Counted from the stretch's first letter, positions 50,292 through 59,115 are shown. The stretch: DNA of 64,000 nt from Primorskyibacter flagellatus (GCF_014638275.1 NZ_BMFJ01000001.1:372001-436000); one strand, 5' to 3'. Numbers and translations: made by a program. Notes: generated by a model from the sequence alone, not told the origin.

Positions 50292-50752
50292 CCGACGTCC
50301 CCGATCTCGACGACACCGACCGCGCGCTGCTGCGGCTGCTGGCCGAGGATGCGGGGCTGTCCGCCTCGGTGCTCGGCCAGCGGGTCGGGCTGTCGCAGCC
50401 CGCGGCCTGGCGGCGGGTGCAGCGGCTGGAACGGGCCGGGGTCCTTGCGGGGCGACGGTTGGACCTCGACCTCGCGAAACTGGGTTTCGGGGTGACGGTG
50501 TTCCTCGGCGTGAAGCTTGGCACCAAGGGGCGGGTCAGCCTGGCGGATTTCGAACGCGCGGTGAGCGCCATCCCCGAAGTTCAGACGGTGGAACATGTGC
50601 TCGGCCTTTACGACTACCGCCTTCGGGTCGCGGCACGGGACATCGCGGATTTCGAACGGGTCCTGCGGCGGCGTATCATGACCCTTCCGGGCGTGGCCAA
50701 CGTCGACGCCAACGTGCTGCTGAGCGAGGAACGGCTCCCCGGTCCGATCTGA
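50288..50752 (+). CDS. Second Lrp/AsnC-family regulator, coupled to the first
   Basis: The 154-aa product has a helix-turn-helix (LDDTDRALLRLLAEDAGLSA, VLGQRVGLSQPAAWRRVQRL) and a RAM domain (GVTVFLGVKLGTKGRVSLAD, VQTVEHVLGLYDYRLRVAAR). The GTG start at 50288 overlaps the stop of the previous Lrp gene by 4 bp. It is only distantly similar to that neighbour, so it is an old duplication or an independent pair. A palindromic repeat follows its stop. Confidence 0.93.
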   Translation: MTDVPDLDDTDRALLRLLAEDAGLSASVLGQRVGLSQPAAWRRVQRLERAGVLAGRRLDLDLAKLGFGVTVFLGVKLGTKGRVSLADFERAVSAIPEVQTVEHVLGLYDYRLRVAARDIADFERVLRRRIMTLPGVANVDANVLLSEERLPGPI

Positions 50753-50794
50753 GGCTTGAGCAGGGGCCCTGCCCCTCGCCCCTCCGGGGCTCAC

Positions 50795-50856
50795 CCCGGG
50801 ATATTTACTGCAAGATGAAGGGGCAACCTATTTCATCTTGCCTCAAATATCCCGGG
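50795..50856. repeat. Long imperfect palindrome built from two inverted copies of the dispersed repeat (copies 3 and 4)
   Basis: The 25-nt arm at 50795-50819 (CCCGGGATATTT, ACT, GCAAGATGAA) and the arm at 50832-50856 (TTCATCTTGC, CTC, AAATATCCCGGG) are inverted with 22 of 25 positions matching and a 12-nt spacer. It lies between convergent genes and could end transcription from both sides. The right arm covers the last codons and stop of the UbiH-like gene. Confidence 0.85.
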
Positions 50857-52090
50857 TGGTGCGGAGGGCAGAGCCCTCCGCCGCGGGTTCGGGGGCCCGC
50901 GCGCCGAGCCCCATCTGCATCAGCATCCGTCGCACCGGCGCGGCACCGTAAAGGGCCGACAGCCCGGCGGCGCGCAGGTCGCGCAGGGGCTGGGCGGAGA
51001 TCTGGGAGGCGCGGTTCAGCGCGTCGATCCCGGCAGCCCGCAGGCGAACCTCGGGGTGGCGGCGGCGGGTATAGCTGTCGAGCATCGCGCGGTCGCCCAA
51101 CCCCTCGGGACGGGCGGCGATCAGGTCGCGCAGGGCGCGCAGGTCGCCAAGCGACATGTTCAGCCCCTGGGCACCGATCGGCGGGACGACATGCGCGGCC
51201 TCTGCGATCAGGGCGATGCGTTCGCCGGACATGCGGTCGGCCACCTGGCTTACGATCGGCCAGAGGGTGCGGCGCGTGACCAGTGTGAGGGGACCGAAAA
51301 GCCCACAGGAGCGGATCATCATCGCGGTCTCGAACTCCGGGACGGGCAGGGCGGCGAGGCGCTGCGCCTCGGGCCCGTGTTCCATCCAGACGACGGCAGA
51401 GCAGGGCAGGCCGTCGCGGTCGGGCAGGGGCACCAGGGTGAAGGGCCCGCCGGAGCGGTGGATTTCGGTCGAGACGTTGTCATGCGGCACGGGATGCGTC
51501 ACAGCAAAGGCCAGCGCCTTCTGTCCGTAGCGGGTGGTGGTCACGCCGATCCCGGCGGCGTCGCGCATCGGGGAGCCGCGGCCGTCGGCGGCGATGACCA
51601 GCCGGGCGCGGGTCCGGGTGCCGTCGCTGAGGCCGACCAGCGCCTCGCCCTCGCGGGTCAGCAGGGTCTTCGTGGCGGTGCCGGGGCGGTAGTCGACAGA
51701 GGGCAGGTCCGCCAGCCGCGCCACCATCTCGCGTCGTAGCAGCCAGTTCGGAAGGTTCCAGCCGAAGGGGCCGGAAGAGATCTCCGACGAATCGAAATCG
51801 CGGGTCAGGCGGGCCTCGGGCTCCGGTCCGCCCGCATCGACAATGCGCATGATCCTGAGCGGTGCGGCATGCGGGGCGAGGCGGTCCCAGAGGCCGGCGT
51901 CCTCAAGCAGGGCGCGGGCAGGCTGCAGGAAGGCGGTGGTGCGCAGGTCCGCGCCCTCGGCCGCCGCGTCGGTTACGGGCGGGGCGGGGTCGCAGAGCAG
52001 GACCGACAGGCCCATGCCGCCGAACAGGGCCGCCGCGGTCAGACCGGCGACGCCACCGCCGGAGATCAGGATGTCTGTATCGGTGCTCAT
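50843..52090 (-). CDS. UbiH/UbiF-family FAD-dependent hydroxylase
   Basis: The 415-aa flavoprotein monooxygenase likely hydroxylates a ubiquinone precursor ring. It has the FAD motif ILISGGGVAGLTAAALFGGM, the middle DG motif LVIAADGRGSPMRDAAGI and the C-terminal ERIALIAEAAHVVPPIGAQG with LNMSLGDLRALRDLIA, where the usual GD is AE. ATG at 52090. Which ring position it acts on cannot be told. The C-terminal residues TRDI and the stop codon are encoded by the inverted repeat at 50832-50856. Confidence 0.88.
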   Translation of the reverse strand: MSTDTDILISGGGVAGLTAAALFGGMGLSVLLCDPAPPVTDAAAEGADLRTTAFLQPARALLEDAGLWDRLAPHAAPLRIMRIVDAGGPEPEARLTRDFDSSEISSGPFGWNLPNWLLRREMVARLADLPSVDYRPGTATKTLLTREGEALVGLSDGTRTRARLVIAADGRGSPMRDAAGIGVTTTRYGQKALAFAVTHPVPHDNVSTEIHRSGGPFTLVPLPDRDGLPCSAVVWMEHGPEAQRLAALPVPEFETAMMIRSCGLFGPLTLVTRRTLWPIVSQVADRMSGERIALIAEAAHVVPPIGAQGLNMSLGDLRALRDLIAARPEGLGDRAMLDSYTRRRHPEVRLRAAGIDALNRASQISAQPLRDLRAAGLSALYGAAPVRRMLMQMGLGARAPEPAAEGSALRTTRDI

Positions 52091-52162
52091 GTGCCCTCCG
52101 ACGTCAACAGATAGGACGGGCAGGGGGAGCGGGAAAGCGGCAAATCGTCCCTCCGGCGCGTG

Positions 52163-52831
52163 TCAGACGAGACGGGACAGGAAAGCGGCGAGGTCATCGG
52201 TGTGATGATGGATATGCGGAGCGGGGACGGCGGTATCGGCAACATGCACCGTCTGCATGCCAAGGGCGTGGGGCGCGGCAAGGTTCCTCGGGTCGTCCTC
52301 GAACATCGCGGCGCGGGTCGGGTCGAGCCGGTCGCGGGCGAAGATGCGGTCAAAGGCCTCGGCGTCGGGCTTCGGCAGGTAGTCGGCATGCTCCACCCCG
52401 TAGACCGCGTCGAACAGGCCGGTGAGACCACGCGCGGCGATCACCTGCTCGGCATAGGGGGCGGAGCCGTTGGTGTAGACGATCCGGCGGCCGGGCAGCG
52501 CGGCAATACGTGCGGCGAGGTCAGGGTCGGGGGCAAGGACGGAAAAATCGATCTCGTGCACCTCGGTCAGGTAGGGGCCGGGGTCGACGCCGTGATGGCG
52601 CATCAGCCCGGCCAGCGTCGTGCCGTGGTCGCGCCAGTACAGCGCGCGCAGGTGGTCGGCTTCCCCCCGGTCGACGGAGAGCGTGCGCATCACCCAGTCG
52701 GTCATCCGGACCTCGATCTGGTCAAAAAGCCGGGCTGCGGGCGGATAAAGCGTGTTGTCGAGATCGAAGACCCATGTTCGGACATGGGAGAAGCTGTCGG
52801 CGAGGCTGCGGGAAAGGGGGACTGTCGGCAT
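52163..52831 (-). CDS. Pyrimidine 5'-nucleotidase, HAD superfamily
   Basis: The 222-aa product matches the Sdt1/YjjG-like pyrimidine nucleotidases: HAD motif I WVFDLDNTLYPPAARLFDQI, motif II VYTNGSAPYAEQV, the motif III lysine region YGVEHADYLPKPDAEAFDRI and motif IV MFEDDPRNLAAPHALGM. It dephosphorylates pyrimidine mononucleotides by family. A run of histidines (APHIHHHTDD) lies near the C-terminus. ATG at 52831; divergent from the GntR regulator. Confidence 0.9.
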   Translation of the reverse strand: MPTVPLSRSLADSFSHVRTWVFDLDNTLYPPAARLFDQIEVRMTDWVMRTLSVDRGEADHLRALYWRDHGTTLAGLMRHHGVDPGPYLTEVHEIDFSVLAPDPDLAARIAALPGRRIVYTNGSAPYAEQVIAARGLTGLFDAVYGVEHADYLPKPDAEAFDRIFARDRLDPTRAAMFEDDPRNLAAPHALGMQTVHVADTAVPAPHIHHHTDDLAAFLSRLV

Positions 52832-52938
52832 GGCGGCAGGCTAGATCGCCGGCGTCACCGGAGCAATACGGGGAAGGCTGGACGCGGGGGAAGCTGCGCG
52901 GCTAGTCTGGCGCGACCACCACGGACAGGACGACAGAC

Positions 52939-53574
52939 GTGCAGACAGATGCCTATTCGCTGATCCTCGAGGCGATCGACACCGGGGTCTACCGCCCTGG
53001 CGATCGGCTTGTGGAGAGCGAGCTGGCGGAGCGTTTCGGCGTGTCGCGCACCCCGATCCGCGAGGCGCTGCAACGGCTAGAGACGCAGTCGCTGCTGACG
53101 CGGGACGGGCGGTCGCTGATCGTGGCCTCACTGGATCATAACCAGCTGGCGGAGCTCTATGTGGTGCGCTCGGAACTGGAGTCGCTCGCCGCCCGGCTCG
53201 CCGCGCGTCACGCCACGGCGGAAGAGGTGCGCGTGCTGCGCGACATGGTGGAGGCGGACCGCGCGCTGCTTGGCGATCCCGGCGCGCTGAGCCGGGCGAA
53301 CCGGCGATTCCACAAGCAGATTCATCTGGCCTCGCACAACCGGTTCCTGGTGCAGCAGCTTGACCTCGTGCACCGGTCGATGGCTCTGCTGGCGCTGACC
53401 TCGCTCGCCGCGCAGGGGCGGGATGCGGCGGCGCTGGCGGAACATGACGCCATCGTGCAGGCGATCGAGGCGCGGGACGAGGCGCGGGCGGGCGAGATGC
53501 TGCGCGATCACATCTCCAAGGCCTTCGTCACACGACTGAAGCTCGACTCCGGGGCCATCGGCACGGTCGGCTGA
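52939..53574 (+). CDS. GntR-family transcriptional regulator, FCD subfamily
   Basis: The 211-aa product has an N-terminal winged helix (YRPGDRLVESELAERFGVSR, TPIREALQRLETQSLLTRDG) and an all-helical FCD ligand domain (LYVVRSELESLAARLAARHA, NRRFHKQIHLASHNRFLVQQ, AEHDAIVQAIEARDEARAGE) with metal-binding His positions. GTG at 52939. Its 3' end overlaps the convergent glycosyltransferase gene by 67 bp. Effector unknown. Confidence 0.9.
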   Translation: MQTDAYSLILEAIDTGVYRPGDRLVESELAERFGVSRTPIREALQRLETQSLLTRDGRSLIVASLDHNQLAELYVVRSELESLAARLAARHATAEEVRVLRDMVEADRALLGDPGALSRANRRFHKQIHLASHNRFLVQQLDLVHRSMALLALTSLAAQGRDAAALAEHDAIVQAIEARDEARAGEMLRDHISKAFVTRLKLDSGAIGTVG

Positions 53575-55439
53575 GGTTCGCGCGCGGAGGGAGAGACGCC
53601 GTGCGCGGTCTTGTCCCAGTAGAAGGGCGCGACGACCAGTTCGAACACAGCCTTCCACATCGCGAACGCGCCGAGCGGCCAGTAGAAATGCAGCGTTGGC
53701 ACCCAGACCCACAGATGGCGGTGGCTGGCGCGGCGGGTGGCGATGAAGCCAAGCGCAATCGTCAGCCCCTCCAGCCCCAGAAACATCAGGCCGATGCGGG
53801 TGAGGCCGGTGCGGGTGTCGAGCGTGGTGAAGGGCAGATCGACGCCCAAGCAGGACAGCCAGAACAGCCAGAGCAGGGGGGCCAGCGCAAACTGGGACAG
53901 CGCGGTCACGAAATGCGCCTGGAACCCGAGGAACTGCCAGATGCCGAGGTCGCGCAGCAGGCGCAGGGGGTGGCGCATATGGACGAGGTAGGTGACGAGA
54001 TAGCCCTTCAGCCAGCGTGATCGCTGACGGCACCAAGTCAGGGCGCGGCTGTTCGCTTCCTCCCGCGTGGTGGTTCCGATCACCCGTGTCCGGTAGCCTG
54101 CGCGGGCGAGCCGGAAACCGAGGTCGGCGTCCTCCGTCACGTTGTGGGCGTCCCACGCACCAAGCTGTTCCAGAACCGCGCGCCGGATGAACAGGGTGGT
54201 TCCTCCAAGCGGCAGGGCAAAGCCGAGTTTGCCCATGCCGGGCAGCAGCAGGCGGAACCATGTGTTGTATTCGATGGTGAAGCAGCGGCTGATCCAGCTG
54301 TCGCGCGGGTTGTAGTAGTCGAGCGCACCCTGAAGGCAGGCCACATCGGGCGGGGCGGCGGCAAAGGCGGCGGCGACGCGGCGCAACTGGTCGGGATCGG
54401 GCGCGTCCTCCGCGTCATAGATGCCTACGATGTCCCCGGTCGCATGGTCGAGCGCGTAGTTCATCGCGCGCGGCTTGGTGCGCGGCGCGCCGTCCGGGAC
54501 AGTGACGACACGCATCCAGGGCGGCAGCGCCGTGCGGTTCAGCAGGTCGCGGGTCAGGCTATCCGTCTGCTCCAGCACCAGCAGGGTCTCTAGGCGATCG
54601 CGGGGATAGTCGAGCCTTTCCAGACGCTTGAGCAGCGTTTCGGCGATGCGGTCTTCCCGGAACAGCGGGACGAGCAGGGTGATCGGGGGCAGAGTGTTCT
54701 CCGCGGTTCCCTCTGCCTCTCGGTCGGGGCGGGCCAGGTGCGCGATGGCTGCGGCGCATTTCATGAGGCTGGCGAGCGCAAGCGTGGCAAAGGCGATCAT
54801 CAGCAGCGCGTTGAGCGCGGGATAGGGCCAGATCGCAATGGGTCCCGCCAGAGCTGCGGCGCCGAGGGACAGACGAACGGCCCGCATTCGCCCCCCCTGC
54901 CAGGCCCGGGCGGAAAAGGCGGTGTCCACACGGCTCGCGGCACGGCGGGCGAGGTCGGGGGCATGGGTGGTCTCGACCGCACGCAGGATCTCGTCGCGAT
55001 CCGCGATCACCGCGCGCATCGGCCCGGCAGCGGCGGGGAGGGCGCCATGAACATCGTCAAGGTCTTCGGGCCGGGCGGTGGCAAGGATGAGGCCGCCATC
55101 GCGACGCTGCCAGGGCACGCATTGGTGACGGAGGCAGAGCGCGGGGTCGAGCAGGTCCGACAAGTCCGGGTCGGGCGGGATCAGAGACAGGTCGACCCGG
55201 GGCAGTCCGGTCACGCGGGACAGGCCTTCGGACAGGGCGGTCCTGCTCAGCCGGCCCATGCTCCAGTCGCGGCGAAGGGCGGGGATCGTGACCGGTGCGC
55301 GCGGCGATGGTGATGGAGCGCTGACATGGCCGAACGGTGCGGCAGTCTCCGCGAACGTGCCGGTACGCGCGCCGTGGTCCGTCTGGACAGTCTGCCGGAT
55401 ATTCAGCCCGTCCATCCCGGACGGGTCGCGGAGCGACAT
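53508..55439 (-). CDS. Family 2 glycosyltransferase with MshEN-like N-terminal domain
   Basis: The 643-aa membrane protein has an MshEN-like (type II secretion ATPase N-terminal) region at about 60-155 (TGLPRVDLSLIPPDPDL, CVPWQRRDGGLILATARPED), two membrane segments at about 188-233, a GT-A processive-type domain with ITLLVPLFRED, D342-x-E-D (GIYDAEDAPDPDQ), TEDADLGFRLARAGYRT and QRSRWLKGYL, then several C-terminal membrane segments. It probably makes or exports a surface polysaccharide; MshEN modules can bind cyclic-di-GMP. ATG at 55439. The 3' end overlaps the GntR gene on the other strand by 67 bp. Confidence 0.88.
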   Translation of the reverse strand: MSLRDPSGMDGLNIRQTVQTDHGARTGTFAETAAPFGHVSAPSPSPRAPVTIPALRRDWSMGRLSRTALSEGLSRVTGLPRVDLSLIPPDPDLSDLLDPALCLRHQCVPWQRRDGGLILATARPEDLDDVHGALPAAAGPMRAVIADRDEILRAVETTHAPDLARRAASRVDTAFSARAWQGGRMRAVRLSLGAAALAGPIAIWPYPALNALLMIAFATLALASLMKCAAAIAHLARPDREAEGTAENTLPPITLLVPLFREDRIAETLLKRLERLDYPRDRLETLLVLEQTDSLTRDLLNRTALPPWMRVVTVPDGAPRTKPRAMNYALDHATGDIVGIYDAEDAPDPDQLRRVAAAFAAAPPDVACLQGALDYYNPRDSWISRCFTIEYNTWFRLLLPGMGKLGFALPLGGTTLFIRRAVLEQLGAWDAHNVTEDADLGFRLARAGYRTRVIGTTTREEANSRALTWCRQRSRWLKGYLVTYLVHMRHPLRLLRDLGIWQFLGFQAHFVTALSQFALAPLLWLFWLSCLGVDLPFTTLDTRTGLTRIGLMFLGLEGLTIALGFIATRRASHRHLWVWVPTLHFYWPLGAFAMWKAVFELVVAPFYWDKTAHGVSPSAREPQPTVPMAPESSFSRVTKALEM

Positions 55440-55561
55440 GTGCTTCCCCTCGCCAAGCCTGAAGCGAGGGTGCGTGCCTGCTGGTTAATATCGGCCTAAG
55501 ATTCAGTTAACAGCCGGTTGCTCCGGCCCGGAACGTGGACCGGACCGGCGCAGGCTGCGAT

Positions 55562-56731
55562 TCAGGCGCGGGCCTTGGCGCGTTCTTCCATCGACGCGGC
55601 GAAGCGTTCGAACAGGTAGAAGCTGTCCTGCGGTCCGGGGCTGGCCTCGGGATGATACTGGACCGAGAAGACGGGGCGGTCGGTCATCCGGATTCCGCAG
55701 TTCGATCCGTCGAACAGCGAGACATGGGTTTCCTTCACGCCTTCGGGCAGGGTCTGGCTGTCGACCGCGAAACCGTGGTTCATCGAGGTGATCTCGACCT
55801 TGCCGGTCTCCATATCCTTCACGGGGTGGTTCGCGCCGTGATGGCCGTGGTTCATCTTGACCGTCTTGGCGCCAAGCGCCAGCGCCAGCATCTGGTGGCC
55901 CAGGCAGATGCCAAAGATCGGCAGGTCTGTCCGGTCCATGACGCCGCGGATCATCGGCACGGCATAGTCGCCGGTGGCGGCCGGGTCTCCGGGTCCGTTG
56001 GACAAAAAGACGCCGTCGGGACTGTGGGCCAGCACGTCCTCGGCCGTCGCGGTGGCGGGCAGGACGGTGACGTCGCAACCGGCGGAGGCGAGGCAGCGCA
56101 GGATGTTGCGTTTCGCGCCGTAGTCGATGGCGACGACCTTGTACCTGGCCTCTTTCTGGGTGCCAAAGCCGTCCGGCCAGGCCCATCTGGTTTCGTTCCA
56201 GCGGTAGCTCTGGGCGCAGGTCACCGTCTTGGCCAGGTCCAGACCGACCAGGCCCGAGAAACCGCGCGCCTTGGCGACCAGCGCCTCGATGTCCAGGTTG
56301 CCCTCCGGGTCGTGGGCCAAAGCGGCATGGGGCGCGCCCTGCGCCCGGATGGCGCGGGTCAGGCGGCGGGTGTCGATGCCGCCGATCGCGATGCGTCCGT
56401 GGGACGCGAGCCAGTCCGACAGCTGGCCGGTGGCGCGCCAGTTCGACGGATCGGTCGGGTTCCAGCGGACGACCATGCCGTCCGCGACCGGATCGGCCGT
56501 TTCCTCGTCCTCGGGCGTGACGCCGACGTTGCCGATATGGGGGAAGGTGAAGGTCACGATCTGTCCGGCGTAGGAGGGGTCGGTCATGATCTCCTGGTAA
56601 CCGGTCATTGCGGTGTTGAAGCAGAGCTCGGCCACCGTGGTTCCGGTCGCCCCGAAACCTCGTCCCATGAAGACGGTCCCGTTGGCGAGGGCCAGGCAGG
56701 CGGTCGGTTTCTTGAGGTAGGTGTGGGGCAT
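55562..56731 (-). CDS. carA: Carbamoyl-phosphate synthase small subunit
   Basis: CarA hydrolyses glutamine and channels ammonia to CarB. The 389-aa product has the CPSase N-terminal domain (LALANGTVFMGRGFGATGTT, MTGYQEIMTDPSYAGQIVTF) and a class I amidotransferase domain with VVAIDYGAKRNILRCLASAG, LSNGPGDPAATGDY, the nucleophile in IFGICLGHQMLALALGA and FSVQYHPEASPGPQDS. ATG at 56731 gives MPHTYLKKPTACLAL; an extra 24 bp are open upstream. carB is near 24 kb, so the genes are unlinked. Confidence 0.97.
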   Translation of the reverse strand: MPHTYLKKPTACLALANGTVFMGRGFGATGTTVAELCFNTAMTGYQEIMTDPSYAGQIVTFTFPHIGNVGVTPEDEETADPVADGMVVRWNPTDPSNWRATGQLSDWLASHGRIAIGGIDTRRLTRAIRAQGAPHAALAHDPEGNLDIEALVAKARGFSGLVGLDLAKTVTCAQSYRWNETRWAWPDGFGTQKEARYKVVAIDYGAKRNILRCLASAGCDVTVLPATATAEDVLAHSPDGVFLSNGPGDPAATGDYAVPMIRGVMDRTDLPIFGICLGHQMLALALGAKTVKMNHGHHGANHPVKDMETGKVEITSMNHGFAVDSQTLPEGVKETHVSLFDGSNCGIRMTDRPVFSVQYHPEASPGPQDSFYLFERFAASMEERAKARA

Positions 56732-56920
56732 TTTGCGGCTCCGTCGGGATGGCAAATTGTGGCTTACCTAAAGAGCGCGGGAAGGGGGGTCAAGGGCGAT
56801 ACCAAACGGATTTCGGACGCGCGCCTATCCTTGCGGACAGGGGTGCCGTGGCGTCGTGCCGGTTGTGTGAAGGGGCCGGGCGCTATAGGCTCCGGCGCTT
56901 GAAGCATCTGGGATGGACGC

Positions 56921-57379
56921 ATGCAACTTCGCGACAAGGTAACAGCCGCAATCAAGGTGGCGATGAAGGAGCGCGACTCCGAACGGCTCAGCACGCTGCG
57001 GCTCATCAACGCCGCCATCAAGGACCGTGACATCGCCGCCCGTGGCGAGGGCCGCGAGGACGGCGTGGGCGAGGATGAGGTGCTGGCGATCCTCGGCAAG
57101 ATGGTCAAGCAGCGCCAGGAGTCGGTGCGCGCCTATGAAGAGGGCGGACGGATCGACCTCGCCGAGCAGGAACGAACGGAGATCGGCTATATCGAGGAAT
57201 TCCTGCCCCGCCAGCTGGACGAAGCGGAGGTCGACGCCGCGGTGACCGAGGCCATCGCCGCCACCGGCGCCAGTTCGATCCGCGACATGGGCAAGGTGAT
57301 GGGCGCGCTCAAGTCGAAGTACACCGGCCAGATGGATTTCGGGGCCGTAGGCCCGATGGTGAAATCCAAGCTGGGCTGA
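56921..57379 (+). CDS. GatB/YqeY domain-containing protein
   Basis: The 152-aa product is the stand-alone YqeY family: MQLRDKVTAAIKVAMKERDS, RLSTLRLINAAIKDRDIAAR, EVLAILGKMVKQRQESVRAY and YIEEFLPRQLDEAEVDAAV with GKVMGALKSKYTGQMDF. It resembles the C-terminal tail domain of GatB and may aid tRNA-dependent amidation; its role is not established. ATG at 56921, divergent from carA. A strong terminator follows. Confidence 0.93.
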   Translation: MQLRDKVTAAIKVAMKERDSERLSTLRLINAAIKDRDIAARGEGREDGVGEDEVLAILGKMVKQRQESVRAYEEGGRIDLAEQERTEIGYIEEFLPRQLDEAEVDAAVTEAIAATGASSIRDMGKVMGALKSKYTGQMDFGAVGPMVKSKLG

Positions 57380-57403
57380 ACTCCGTATCCTCAGGGCAGA
57401 ACG

Positions 57404-57432
57404 AAAAAGAGCCGCGCGGGCGGCTCTTTTTT
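57404..57432. terminator. Bidirectional intrinsic terminator
   Basis: AAAAAGAGCCG at 57404-57414, a 6-nt loop and CGGCTCTTTTTT at 57421-57432 make an 11-bp stem ending in a T-run; the complementary strand also ends in a T-run. It lies between the YqeY gene and the convergent VPLPA-CTERM gene. Confidence 0.9.
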
Positions 57433-57486
57433 ATTGGTGTCGGCTGGTCCGTGTCATTCGGACCGGGCCGACCGCATTCTTGCGGA

Positions 57487-58062
57487 TCAGTCCTTCTTGC
57501 GGCGGCGCAGGGCGGCGAGGCCACCAAGCGCACCTGCCAGCAGCAGGCCGGCGGCCGGAACCGGAACGGCGGGCGGTGCCTGACGCACGGTCACGTTGAA
57601 GCCCGGATTGGCGCCCGACTGCGCGACGGCAAACCCTTCGATGTCGATCCCGACCATGGTGTCGAACCCGGTCAGGTCGAATGTCAGGATGACGTCGTTT
57701 CCGACCGGGTTGATCGGGAAGCCGGAGCCATTGGTCACGGCCTGTGGCAGGGTCGAACCGCCACCGAAGAAGCTGACTTCAAGGTCATTGATATAGCCCA
57801 GGCCGGTCGGCTGGAAGGTCAGGATCGAAATCACCACTTCGATGATGTCGGTCGCGCCACGATCGAACAGGGCGAAGAAATTGAAGCCGTTGCTGCCGTC
57901 GTTCACGATGTTGTAGGCACCATAGGACAGGCCGGCGGAGGTCAGCGTCTGTCCATCGGCCCCTGCGGCGAAGCAGGTACCCACATCACAGGTGGCCGCA
58001 CTGGCGGCAAAGGGGGCAAAGGCGAGGCCGGCGACAAGCGCGGCAGTCCTGAGAATGTTCAC
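57487..58062 (-). CDS. VPLPA-CTERM sorting-domain exported protein
   Basis: The 191-aa product has a signal peptide (MNILRTAALVAGLAFAPFAA, cleavage before ATCDVG), a beta-rich middle part with two cysteines (CDVGTCFAAGADGQTL) and a C-terminal sorting signal: VPVPAAGLLLAGALGGLAAL followed by RRRKKD. This is the exosortase-type VPLPA-CTERM tail common in Rhodobacterales, so the protein is probably processed at the inner membrane and released to the surface. GTG at 58062 is set by AAGGG seven bases upstream; TTG at 58080 is the longer alternative. No exosortase gene is in the window. Confidence 0.88.
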   Translation of the reverse strand: MNILRTAALVAGLAFAPFAASAATCDVGTCFAAGADGQTLTSAGLSYGAYNIVNDGSNGFNFFALFDRGATDIIEVVISILTFQPTGLGYINDLEVSFFGGGSTLPQAVTNGSGFPINPVGNDVILTFDLTGFDTMVGIDIEGFAVAQSGANPGFNVTVRQAPPAVPVPAAGLLLAGALGGLAALRRRKKD

Positions 58063-58346
58063 TGGTATACCCTTCTTCAAATAGGCGCGGAAAATTCGTA
58101 CTCTGCCTTATTATTGTTCAGACAGCCTCGACAGTCCACGCAAATCGTCGTCCATCCCCCGGAAAATCACTGTTTCGCCATGGTAGCGCCAACATCGCGC
58201 CGCAATGGCGTTGGTCGTTTTCGCGCGCCGACCGCGCCTGCGGCGCGCGACATCCGGCCTGGTGTCGCCGGGTCCGCGAAGCTGCCGGGAACGCTCTCGG
58301 GCCGCGGTCGTTACTCCTGCAGGACACGACAGACGGAGCAGGCGTC

Positions 58347-58529
58347 ATGAAAGCGCAATCCAAAGCACAACAGAAGGCCGCCGGGGCGGCCCTGGCCGCG
58401 AAAAGGGGGGAGGCGAAGGTCTCTGACCTCGTCGGGGCTTCGCGCGAGATGTACGACGAGATGACGGAGGCGGAGTTGGAGGAGATGGCCTCTACCGCGC
58501 GCTCGGACCTGCCGGATCGCGCATCCTGA
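58347..58529 (+). CDS. DUF3008 family small protein
   Basis: The 60-aa product reads MKAQSKAQQKAAGAALAAKR then GEAKVSDLVGASREMYDEMT and matches the short DUF3008 family, which has a Lys/Ala/Gln-rich start and an acidic helical end. Function unknown. ATG at 58347. The 284 bp upstream hold the divergent promoters of this gene and the VPLPA-CTERM gene; no further ORF is credible there. Confidence 0.85.
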   Translation: MKAQSKAQQKAAGAALAAKRGEAKVSDLVGASREMYDEMTEAELEEMASTARSDLPDRAS

Positions 58530-58548
58530 TCTCCGGACCCGATCGGCC

Positions 58549-59025
58549 TCAGGGACGTGCGTCGTCGAGACGGCGGCGGAGGTCACGGTACAGGGCGGGG
58601 CGTTCGTCCTCGGACAGGAAGGCGCCGATCTCGACCTCGCGCCCGTTGCCGTTGAGCGTGATGTAATGCGGAACCGGGCCTCCGCTTTCATGGTCGGTGA
58701 CGCGGACCCAGTGGGTGTTGCAGCTCCAGCTGCGGGTGCGACCGTCCGGATCGGTGCGGGTCAGGGTCAGATCGTTGCCCGCGATCTCCAGCACCTCCAG
58801 TATCTCTCCGTCCCGGTAGCTGCGCCTCAGCGCCCACCACAGCGCGGCGAGCGCCGCCATGGCAAACGGCAGCAATCCCCAGAGCACCGCGGTGCCGACC
58901 ATCGCCGCCAACGGAACCGACACGAAGGCGAAGAAGCCGAGGATCACCGCCGCGAACCCGCGATAGGGGAGGGAGCGGTGCGGGCGCAGCTCCATCCGGT
59001 CGGCGGTGATCCAGCGATAGGTCAT
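58549..59025 (-). CDS. DUF2244 family membrane protein
   Basis: The 158-aa product has two membrane segments near the N-terminus (FAAVILGFFAFVSVPLAAMV, LLPFAMAALAALWWALRRSY) and a beta-rich C-terminal domain (RDGEILEVLEIAGNDLTLTR, CNTHWVRVTDHESGGPVPHY, REVEIGAFLSEDERPALYRD). It fits DUF2244, often found near cytochrome c oxidase genes in alphaproteobacteria, as here beside ctaD. ATG at 59025 is chosen; the frame is open to 59046. It may be co-transcribed with ctaD; a hairpin lies between them. Confidence 0.88.
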   Translation of the reverse strand: MTYRWITADRMELRPHRSLPYRGFAAVILGFFAFVSVPLAAMVGTAVLWGLLPFAMAALAALWWALRRSYRDGEILEVLEIAGNDLTLTRTDPDGRTRSWSCNTHWVRVTDHESGGPVPHYITLNGNGREVEIGAFLSEDERPALYRDLRRRLDDARP

Positions 59026-59050
59026 GGTCTTGATGTCCCGTGGCAAGCGA

Positions 59051-59078
59051 AGGGGCCGGAGGTTTCCCCCCGGCCCCT
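59051..59078 (-). terminator. GC-rich hairpin between ctaD and the DUF2244 gene
   Basis: AGGGGCCGG at 59051-59059 and CCGGCCCCT at 59070-59078 form a perfect 9-bp stem. On the minus strand, after ctaD, it is followed by TCGCTT, not a true T-run, so termination may be partial. Confidence 0.55.
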
Positions 59079-59115
59079 GTTCGTTCCGACTGTCAGGCCG
59101 GGAGGCAGGCCCGCG

